From positions 1 to 50,349 of the forward strand of contig JANYEP010000253.1 of NCBI GenBank assembly GCA_025363075.1: a stretch of 50,349 bases of DNA, in the 5' to 3' direction. Each line of letters begins with the position of its first letter. The stretch's first letter is position 1. Below the pieces are notes generated by a model, which worked only from the letters and a program-made list of their open reading frames with translations, searched no databases and was not told the origin of the DNA. Source of the stretch: Chitinophagaceae bacterium (lineage in GTDB: Bacteria > Bacteroidota > Bacteroidia > Chitinophagales > Chitinophagaceae). This document shows positions 43,503 through 50,349 of this stretch, piece after piece. The position numbers and the translations under genes are program-made.

Positions 43503-46500
43503 TTAATTTGTTTCAACTTTATTTGCCTTGTCTTTCTCAACAATTAATGCTGCCAATTTTTGCTGAGCTTCTTTCTTTAAATCTTCAATGCTTGAGTTTT
43601 CAGTAATGCTTTTGTAAGTTGCTTCTGCATTGAAATAGTCTTTCTGCTTAAAATAAATATCCCCCAATAAAATATAACTTTTGGTAAGCCAATATTCATA
43701 AGAACCAAATTTCTTAATGCAGTCAAAAGCCTCGCTCTCAGCGTCTTTCAGCTTATCCTGTGCAAATAAAATCTCTGCAATTCTGTAGTTTGCTTCTGCA
43801 CTAAACTCAGTCTTTCCAAGTGCAATTACTTGCTTGTAAGCAGCTACAGCTTCATTTAATTTATTATCGTTTTGGTTTACTTTACCAATAATTAAATTAG
43901 CCATCATTTTATCGTCTGTTGCAACTGTTTTTTCTTCCAGCAAATCCTTTGCATTAGGCAAAGCAGTTGCCCATTTTTCTTGTTTATATTGACAACGCAG
44001 CAAACCACGCATAGCCTCTAATTTATTCTCTTTTTGAGAAGAAATTATTTTCGCTTCGGTAAAATATTTTTCAGCATTTGCAAAATCCTGTAAATCGAAA
44101 TAGTAAATTCTCGCAGATTGTAAAATAGAACGTTCTGCATATTTATTAGGTGCCTTAGCAGCAATAGCTTCATAAAAAGGCAGTGCAGCCTTATTGTTTT
44201 TATTTGAATAATTCAATTCGGCAGAAAAATAATTCGCATCTAAAGCATATCTACCACTTGCAAATTTTGAAAGGTAACTTGCAAATCCTTTTCTTGCGTT
44301 TACAGTATCATTTGCATCGAATCTCAATTGTGCAGAACGATAGGTTAATGAGTCTTCTTCTGTGTAAGTTAAACTCCTTCCATTTTGCTTCATAAAGTTT
44401 GCAAACTCTTCTGGGCGTTGGCTTTCAACAAAAACATTTCTTATATACTCAATGCTTTCATCTGCTTCCTGAGAGTTAGGATATTGCTTCACCAAATAGC
44501 TAAAATGCTTTAATGCTTCTTCGTTTTTATTCAAGTTAAAATTGGCAACGCCAAGCTTTAAATATCCTTGAGGATATAACACATTCGCAGCTTTATTTTT
44601 TACCAAATCCTGCAAAGTAAAAATGGCTTTTTCGTAGTCTTCTGCAGCTATATATGTGTTTGCAATTTCAAGCAAGGCTTCTCCACCAAATGTTGAGGAA
44701 GGATATTGTTTAGGCAATGATTGTAACAAGGCAATTTTGTCTGCTTGTTTGCCCAAAGCCCCTGCTATCACAGCTTTTTGATACATTGCATAATCGGCAG
44801 ATTTAAAATTTTTGTATATAACATCATCATAAACTTTAAGAGCAGGCGTAAAGTTTTTTTGCATAAAATAGCAATCAGCACTTCTTAAATAAGCGTCTTG
44901 TTCCATTGCACTTGATGATGAACTAACATTGGTTGCAACCTGCTCAAAATTTGCCAAAGCATCTTTATAGTTTTCTTTCTTTAGCAAGCAATAACCAAAA
45001 TTGTATTTGGCATTTGCAAGGTTTACCTCACCATTGGTTTTTGGTTTTAAAAGATAATTATTAAAGTAAAAAATAGCGTCATCTGTATTGCCATTTCTAT
45101 ATGCAATTTCTCCTTTCCAAAAATTTGCAAGCTGCGATTGCTGAGTGTTGTAGGGAGCTTTCAACAATTTGTCAAGTAAAACATCAGCAGCAGCAATTTG
45201 TCTGTCATTAACCAATTCTATTGCTCTTGCATATAAAATTCTTGGATAAACTTTTTTAACAGATTCACTTTTTTCAGGTAGGTTTTCAAACAACTCCAAT
45301 GCATCTTTATAATTGCTTGTATTTGCCATTGCACTCACTAAAAGCTCCTTTGTTTCATTGGTGTAAGCCGATTTAGGATTATTCTTTAAAAATGCCTGTA
45401 ACTCTTTGATAGCAATATCCAGATACCCTAATTCATAACTCAATTTTGCATAATTAAATGCCGAAACTTCTTTTTGAATAGCATTGCTACTATTACTTGC
45501 ACAAAACAAAAAAGCATTTCTTGCATTTGCTTTCTGATTGGTTTTTAAATAAGCATCTGCCAGCAAATACATACTGTTTTGTGCCAACGAATCTTCTTTA
45601 CCACCAAGTTGCTTTAAACCCTCAATTGCTTTGTTTAACTGGTTTGCAGCGTAATAGCAAAATGCTAATTCATACAAATCCTCACGCCTTACTTTCTCAT
45701 TTTTATTTACATAAAACTCTAAAAAGGGCAATGCTTTTGCATATTCTTTTTTATCAAAATATAAATGTCCAACAAGTTGTTTTAGTTCAACTGCATACAT
45801 CTGAGCTCCACTCCTATTTAATGCAGCTTCTCCAAAACTCAATGCTTTTTCCCTATCGCCTGTAAAGTAATAAATCTCTGCAATGTAGAATGGCACTACG
45901 TTTTGGTAAACAGGATCTTTATCTGCAATGGTAAAAGCCTTTAATGCTTCGTTATATTGCTTGTCGTAAAAACACAAAAAACCATAGTAATAATTTGCGT
46001 CAACATAGTTAATATCATTTGGAATTTGGCGAATGATATTGAACAAAGTTTTAGCTTCTTTAAACTGCTGTATTGTAAAATATGAATAAGCCTGATGAAA
46101 TTTTAGAGAAGCAATTTCGGTATTGGTTAAGTTTTCAATTCCTGCTTTATTGTAAATATCAATTGCTTGCTGGTATTGTTGATGCCTAAAATAATATTCA
46201 CCCAATTGAAAGTTGAGCATTTGCACACGAGCAACAGCTACTTCATTTGCAGTAAAATCTTTAGCAGTTTGCAACACAGTAGTATCATCTAAAATTAATC
46301 CATTAATGATATAGTAGTAAGTAGCTTCTGCTCTCAAGTACTGTGGATAAAGGCTTTCAGCTTGTCCATTCAAATATATTTTTTTAAATACCGGAAAAGC
46401 CAAGCTATATTGGTCTTTCATAAACCACTCTTTAGCTAATTTAAATTCAGCATCAGGGTCGTTGTATATTTTAGTGGATTGTGCAGTTGCATTAAGCATT

Positions 46501-46547
46501 GCAAAGCACAAAAAAGTGGCGGTAAATATTTTTGTGAAATGAGTCAT
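43503..46547 (-). CDS. Large secreted tetratricopeptide-repeat protein
   Basis: The 1014-residue product has a signal peptide ending MLNATAQ. The rest is almost entirely helical TPR-type repeats with the usual small and aromatic positions, for example YRIAEILFAQDKLKDAESEAF, EKAIFTLQDLV and KALPFLEFYV. TPR solenoids bind protein partners. It is predicted periplasmic or attached to the outer membrane via its partner. It is the first gene of an operon with the barrel protein (9-nt gap) and the HU-CCDC81-like protein, which suggests a three-part envelope complex. The gap to the divergent gene at 46706 is short and AT-rich; no clear promoter was recognised. Confidence 0.85.
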   Translation of the reverse strand: MTHFTKIFTATFLCFAMLNATAQSTKIYNDPDAEFKLAKEWFMKDQYSLAFPVFKKIYLNGQAESLYPQYLRAEATYYYIINGLILDDTTVLQTAKDFTANEVAVARVQMLNFQLGEYYFRHQQYQQAIDIYNKAGIENLTNTEIASLKFHQAYSYFTIQQFKEAKTLFNIIRQIPNDINYVDANYYYGFLCFYDKQYNEALKAFTIADKDPVYQNVVPFYIAEIYYFTGDREKALSFGEAALNRSGAQMYAVELKQLVGHLYFDKKEYAKALPFLEFYVNKNEKVRREDLYELAFCYYAANQLNKAIEGLKQLGGKEDSLAQNSMYLLADAYLKTNQKANARNAFLFCASNSSNAIQKEVSAFNYAKLSYELGYLDIAIKELQAFLKNNPKSAYTNETKELLVSAMANTSNYKDALELFENLPEKSESVKKVYPRILYARAIELVNDRQIAAADVLLDKLLKAPYNTQQSQLANFWKGEIAYRNGNTDDAIFYFNNYLLKPKTNGEVNLANAKYNFGYCLLKKENYKDALANFEQVATNVSSSSSAMEQDAYLRSADCYFMQKNFTPALKVYDDVIYKNFKSADYAMYQKAVIAGALGKQADKIALLQSLPKQYPSSTFGGEALLEIANTYIAAEDYEKAIFTLQDLVKNKAANVLYPQGYLKLGVANFNLNKNEEALKHFSYLVKQYPNSQEADESIEYIRNVFVESQRPEEFANFMKQNGRSLTYTEEDSLTYRSAQLRFDANDTVNARKGFASYLSKFASGRYALDANYFSAELNYSNKNNKAALPFYEAIAAKAPNKYAERSILQSARIYYFDLQDFANAEKYFTEAKIISSQKENKLEAMRGLLRCQYKQEKWATALPNAKDLLEEKTVATDDKMMANLIIGKVNQNDNKLNEAVAAYKQVIALGKTEFSAEANYRIAEILFAQDKLKDAESEAFDCIKKFGSYEYWLTKSYILLGDIYFKQKDYFNAEATYKSITENSSIEDLKKEAQQKLAALIVEKDKANKVETN

Positions 46548-46705
46548 AGACTATAATTCCTTTTTGCAAATATTTTGGATTGTTTGTTAAAAAAATGTTA
46601 ATGTTTATAAATGTGGATTAGGCTATTGAATTGCTTGTGTTTATAGTGCTTTGTGGATAACAAACAATAAAAAAATATTTTATACTATTGCATAAATAAA
46701 AATTT

Positions 46706-47326
46706 ATGAAGAAGATATTTATTACAAGTTTATTTATTACTACGTTTTACAGTTTTTCATTCTCGCAGATGTCTAAAGATAGTTTAGTGAAAGTGATGTC
46801 AAAGGAAATGTGCACAGAGATTAGTAAACAAGATTTTACTGGTAAAAAATTGGATGATTTTGAAGCACAGTTGGGTATGGCAATGCTGCCTTTATTTAGC
46901 AAGTACAGCAAGCAGATTAAAGAAGTTTATGGCTTTGAAATGGATGATCAACAAGGCTTTGAAGTAATTGGTAGAGATATTGGTATGAGGCTAGCCGTTG
47001 ATTGCCCTGCTTTTTTAAAATTGATAATGAACGACCAGGAGGCTGTTAAAGAAATTAATGATAAAGTAGCAGACAAAAAAACAACAAAGGTTAGTGGAAT
47101 ATTATTAAAAATTGTTACAGGAGACATTACTTATTTTGAAGTTAAAACTACTGCTGGCAAAACTGAAAAGGTTTACTGGCTTGAGTTTTTTGAAGGATCT
47201 GATAAATTATCAACTGAAATGCTGAACAAAAAAATCACAGTGTCATACACTGAAAAAGAAGTTTATAAATCATCATTAAAAGATTATAGTAAAATAAAAA
47301 TTGCTACAAGCATCAAGACCGAGTAG
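46706..47326 (+). CDS. Secreted protein of unknown function
   Basis: The 206-residue product has a signal peptide (ending YSFSFSQ). The first half is helical and polar with Cys36 and Cys100 that could pair. The second half (about 130-205: TKVSGILLKIVTGDITYFEVKT, KKITVSYTEKEVY) reads like a small beta-barrel such as an OB-type fold, a guess from the strand pattern. I do not recognise the family. It precedes the MlaD gene by 54 nt and is divergent from the TPR operon, so it may belong to the same envelope neighbourhood. Confidence 0.75.
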   Translation: MKKIFITSLFITTFYSFSFSQMSKDSLVKVMSKEMCTEISKQDFTGKKLDDFEAQLGMAMLPLFSKYSKQIKEVYGFEMDDQQGFEVIGRDIGMRLAVDCPAFLKLIMNDQEAVKEINDKVADKKTTKVSGILLKIVTGDITYFEVKTTAGKTEKVYWLEFFEGSDKLSTEMLNKKITVSYTEKEVYKSSLKDYSKIKIATSIKTE

Positions 47327-47380
47327 TTAATTTTTCTTCTTAAACAAACAACTAATATTTTACCCCCTTAGATTTGCCAA

Positions 47381-48379
47381 ATGAAGATTTCTAATGAAAC
47401 TAAAGTTGGAGCTTTAACTGCTATTGCTATTACAATGTTGGTACTTGGCTTCAACTTTTTAAGAGGGAGAACCTTATTTAAAACTGGCAACTTTCTCTAC
47501 GCCAAATTCAATGATACCAAGGGTTTAATGGTTTCGAATGGTGTTTTTATAAATGGCTATCAAGTTGGTAATGTTTACGAAATTGAAAACGAAGACGAGA
47601 ATTTGCGAACCATCAATGTTGGCATTAAATTAAAAAGTAATTACAATATTCCTGACAATTCTTTTGCTGCTATTGCAGATAATCCTTTGGGTAACCCAAA
47701 AGTGGAAATTACATTGGGCGATAGTAAAGCGTTTTTAAAAAGTGGCGATTTTGTAAAATCGCAAAACAGTGTGGGAGTGCTTGGTGCATTAACAAGTCAA
47801 CTTAGCCCTGTTACCAACCAAGTTAAAACAACCTTGCACACATTGGATAGTGCGTTAAAAAACATCAATAGCATTTTTGATCCTTCATCAAAAGCTAATT
47901 TACAAACGGCTATTTCAAACATTACTAAACTTACAGCATCGCTTACTCAATCTTCTGCATCGTTAAATACAATGCTTGAAAAACAAAATGGTTCTATTGC
48001 AAAAAGTATGGATAACGTTAACAGTTTTACAAGTAATCTTGCTAAGCAAAACGAAAAAATAAGTGCTACGCTTGATAATGTAAAAAACACAACAGAAAGC
48101 CTTAGTGAAGCAGACTTTAAAGGAACAGTAAACAACCTTAAAACAGCTATTGAAAGTTTAAATGGTGTTGTTGCAAAAATGAATAGCAGCAATGGTTCTA
48201 TGGGTTTATTGTTAAATGATAAAACTCTTTATAACAACCTCACAAACACTGTTAGAAGTGCCAATATTTTGGTCGATGATTTAAGAACACACCCTAAGAG
48301 ATATGTAAATATTTCTGTGTTTGGAAAGAAAGATAAAACTGGTGCATTGCAAGCTCCACTTGAAACAAGTAAACCTTAG
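47381..48379 (+). CDS. MlaD (MCE) family lipid-transport protein
   Basis: The 332-residue product has one N-terminal membrane helix (about 10-28, VGALTAIAITMLVLGFNFLRG) and a single MCE domain (about 35-115: YAKFNDTKGLMVSNGVFINGYQVGNV). A long helical coiled region follows, with the LDNVKNTTESLSEADFKGTVNNL pattern. MlaD-type proteins are the periplasmic MCE part of an ABC system that moves phospholipids between membranes. No MlaE/MlaF genes are in the window; they may be elsewhere or upstream of a different locus. The next gene, an OstA/LptA-like protein, starts 8 nt downstream. The long helical tail suggests a needle-like tunnel of the MCE type. Confidence 0.92.
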   Translation: MKISNETKVGALTAIAITMLVLGFNFLRGRTLFKTGNFLYAKFNDTKGLMVSNGVFINGYQVGNVYEIENEDENLRTINVGIKLKSNYNIPDNSFAAIADNPLGNPKVEITLGDSKAFLKSGDFVKSQNSVGVLGALTSQLSPVTNQVKTTLHTLDSALKNINSIFDPSSKANLQTAISNITKLTASLTQSSASLNTMLEKQNGSIAKSMDNVNSFTSNLAKQNEKISATLDNVKNTTESLSEADFKGTVNNLKTAIESLNGVVAKMNSSNGSMGLLLNDKTLYNNLTNTVRSANILVDDLRTHPKRYVNISVFGKKDKTGALQAPLETSKP

Positions 48380-48387
48380 TTTTTACG

Positions 48388-50064
48388 ATGTACGATTTTA
48401 GATTTACAATTTATAGGAATAATGTAAACAAGCATCAGCCTATATTTCATATTAAGTACTCGCTACTACTTATTGTTTTGCTGTTTTCTTCTTTGTCATT
48501 TGCCCAAAAAACAATTACAAAAGATACTCTTACCCGAACTCCTGGCACAACTATCATCATTATTAAAGCTGATAGGGAGAATTTTCAGGATAAAGATTCT
48601 GCAAAATATATTTCTCTTGGGGGTAATGCAATGGTGCAACAGGGCAAAGCAACTTTTAGTGCTGATAGCATAGTATTGAACCAAAAAGAAAACTGGCTGG
48701 AAGCCTTTGGCAACGTGCATATCAACGATGCAGATAGTGTGCAAACCTATGCTCAATATGTTAAGTATTTGGGTAAAGAAAAAAAGGCTTTCTTGAAAAA
48801 TAAAGTCCTTTTAACAGATGGCAAAGGAACGCTTACAACAGATGATTTAGACTATGACGTGGGCATTAAAATAGGAAGGTATCACAATGGCGGAAAACTG
48901 GTAAATGGCAAAACAGTTTTAACAAGTAAGGAAGGAAATTATTTTGGCGATACCCGTGACGTTTATTTTTATAAACGAGTGGAGATGATAAGTCCCGACA
49001 CGAAAATATTTACCGACACTTTGCTGTATAATATCAACACAGATGTTACAAAATTTGTTGCTACTACCACCATTTTTAATGGCAACAGAAGAATAGTTAC
49101 CAAAGAAGGTTTCTACGATACCAAGCACAACACATCATCCTTTGGCAAAAGAACTTTTATAGATGACAGCAGTTACACAATGGTTGCTGACACTATGTTT
49201 CAAGATAGTACAGGCAAGGGAGAATTTAAAGGCAATGCCATTTATAGAGAAAAAGATGCCAAGAATGGATTTGATTTAATGGCTAACTCCATTAAAATAA
49301 ACCGAAAGACCAATACCATTCTTGCAACAGAAAAACCCGTGCTTTTTATTAAGCAGGACTTGGATACCATTTTCGTTACAGCTGATACTTTATTTTCTTC
49401 GAGGCAAACATTGTTTGAGAAGAAACAACATATTCCAATGTTGCGAGATACTGTTAACGGAAAATATGAATTTAAGTTTGACAAAGACAGTAGCAACGAC
49501 CGTTTTTTTCAGGCATATAACCACGTGAGAATTTTTAACGATTCCATTCAGGCTGTTGCAGACAGTATGTTTTACAGCTCTACCGATTCGGTGTTTAGAT
49601 TGTTTAGCAACCCAATTGTGTGGGCTCAGGATAACCAACTTACAGGCGACACAATGTATCTTTTTCTCAAAAATAAAAACCCTGAAAAGCTATTGGTTTA
49701 TGAAAATGCAATGGCAATTAGCAAGGTGAACAGCATTTATTTCAACCAGCTAAAAGGCAATACCATTACTGGATATTTTAAGGGTGGAAAGATTGATATT
49801 TTAAAAACAAAAGGCAGCCCAGCCCAAAATGTTTACTATGCACAAGATGAACAGAAACGGCTTGTGGGCGTTAACCAATCTGCTGCAGATGCCATTAACA
49901 TTGAGTTTAAAGATGATAAACCCGAGCGTGTCATTTTCATCAACAACCTGCAAGGCACTATGTTTCCCATTAACCAGGTTAACCACAGCGAACTTAAAGT
50001 GAAAGATTTTAAATGGCTGATTGACGTGAGACCTAAAAGTAGAATAGACATTACTGGAGAATAA
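48388..50064 (+). CDS. OstA/LptA-like periplasmic protein
   Basis: The 558-residue product has a hydrophobic segment at about 24-38 (YSLLLIVLLFSSLSFAQ) and then repeated OstA/LptA-type beta-jellyroll motifs (for example ISLGGNAMVQQGKATFSADSIVLN, LEAFGNVHINDADSVQTYAQYV, GEFKGNAIYREKDA, NPIVWAQDNQLTGDTMYLFL). In Bacteroidota, long OstA-like proteins are thought to bridge lipopolysaccharide transport (LptA). The gene overlaps nothing and starts 8 nt after mlaD. The first 10-12 codons (48388-48420) come from sequence resembling a short intergenic repeat, so the start is not certain. The signal peptide is preceded by about 20 extra residues. Confidence 0.88.
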   Translation: MYDFRFTIYRNNVNKHQPIFHIKYSLLLIVLLFSSLSFAQKTITKDTLTRTPGTTIIIIKADRENFQDKDSAKYISLGGNAMVQQGKATFSADSIVLNQKENWLEAFGNVHINDADSVQTYAQYVKYLGKEKKAFLKNKVLLTDGKGTLTTDDLDYDVGIKIGRYHNGGKLVNGKTVLTSKEGNYFGDTRDVYFYKRVEMISPDTKIFTDTLLYNINTDVTKFVATTTIFNGNRRIVTKEGFYDTKHNTSSFGKRTFIDDSSYTMVADTMFQDSTGKGEFKGNAIYREKDAKNGFDLMANSIKINRKTNTILATEKPVLFIKQDLDTIFVTADTLFSSRQTLFEKKQHIPMLRDTVNGKYEFKFDKDSSNDRFFQAYNHVRIFNDSIQAVADSMFYSSTDSVFRLFSNPIVWAQDNQLTGDTMYLFLKNKNPEKLLVYENAMAISKVNSIYFNQLKGNTITGYFKGGKIDILKTKGSPAQNVYYAQDEQKRLVGVNQSAADAINIEFKDDKPERVIFINNLQGTMFPINQVNHSELKVKDFKWLIDVRPKSRIDITGE

Positions 50065-50102
50065 GTCTATTTACTATTTGGTAATTTTAGATGTACAATT
50101 TT

Positions 50103-50349
50103 TTTTTCAATGGTAATTTAAAATGTAACCTGCCAAAGTTTGTAATCATTGCGAGGCACAAAGCAATCCACTTGATACTTGAGATTGCTTCAGGCAAGAA
50201 CCTTCGCAATGACGTTGACAATTGGAGAATAGTTCTATTTACGATTTTTTTTATCCTCGAGTAGCTTTTTATTTTTCAATGGTAATTTAAAATGTAACCT
50301 GCCAAAGTGTGCTGTCATTGCGAGGCACGAAGCAATCCACTTGATACTT
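50103..50349. repeat. Duplicated CATTGCGAGG-type intergenic repeat at the window edge
   Basis: Segment 50103-50180 recurs at 50272-50349 with about five mismatches in 78 nt. Each copy carries TCATTGCGAGGCAC(A/G)AAGCAATC. In copy 1 an inverted arm, GATTGCTT...CCTTCGCAATGA (50183-50212), completes an imperfect palindrome; the second copy is cut by the window end. No gene is visible in 50065-50349. Confidence 0.85.

Noticed and set aside
1-50349. CRISPR array, insertion sequence or prophage
   Set aside because: No regularly spaced direct repeats, transposase, integrase or phage structural genes were seen; the repeats found are intergenic palindromes.

Overview
The window comes from a low-GC member of the Bacteroidota, most likely close to the Chitinophagaceae or another Sphingobacteriia-type group (the rank is inference). 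Direct support: a SusC/SusD pair, two proteins with C-terminal type IX secretion (T9SS) sorting tails, a TPR/outer-membrane-barrel pair, DUF6702 and HU-CCDC81 proteins, a free-standing 30S protein THX, and a TTG-N19-TAnnTTTG promoter in front of the tRNA. No mobile element, prophage, CRISPR array or rRNA is visible. Most of the window is ordinary chromosomal backbone with some surface-protein accessory content.

Layout. 1-1.63 kb: tail of an HU-type protein, ribosomal protein THX and a RhlE-type DEAD-box helicase. 1.87-4.25 kb: a umuD-like gene and umuC (DNA polymerase V type), converging on an L-isoaspartyl methyltransferase gene. 4.38-12.3 kb: a SusC/SusD pair divergent from a LacI-type regulator, which is followed by DUF6702, a YfiT-type DinB protein and a frameshifted DUF1801 gene. 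12.4-14.7 kb: an ECF sigma factor, a putative anti-sigma protein and a Spy-like periplasmic protein, facing a second Spy-like gene. 14.9-25.9 kb: a 2872-residue mosaic T9SS surface protein and a divergent 718-residue T9SS protein. 26-36.5 kb: a PafA-like phosphatase, an outer-membrane protein, two SpoU/TrmH methyltransferases, a DUF4258 lipoprotein, a DMT transporter, a dolichyl-phosphate-mannose-synthase-like GT2, an S9 peptidase, dapB and a TlpA-like thioredoxin. 36.8-41.1 kb: queA, tRNA-Pro(TGG), an HtrA/DegP protease, inorganic pyrophosphatase and a half-size TSUP transporter. 41.1-50.1 kb: a TPR / outer-membrane-barrel / HU-CCDC81 operon, then a small secreted protein, an MlaD (MCE) protein and an OstA/LptA-like protein, which together suggest envelope lipid handling.

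Four short gaps carry imperfect palindromic repeats (31.4, 34.6, 35.4 and 36.6 kb), and a fifth repeat is tandemly duplicated at the right edge. The strongest unusual signal is the UmuD homologue: ungapped alignment to E. coli UmuD replaces the catalytic Ser60 with Ala, the catalytic Lys97 with Arg and the Cys24 of the cleavage site with Thr, so it looks like a pseudo-protease that cannot mature itself, yet it sits directly before an intact umuC. Other points worth a look are a possible ~60-nt RNA downstream of tRNA-Pro with a 26-bp palindrome over its promoter, a triple internal repeat in the anti-sigma candidate, and a transcription terminator buried in the 3' end of the opposing transporter gene.
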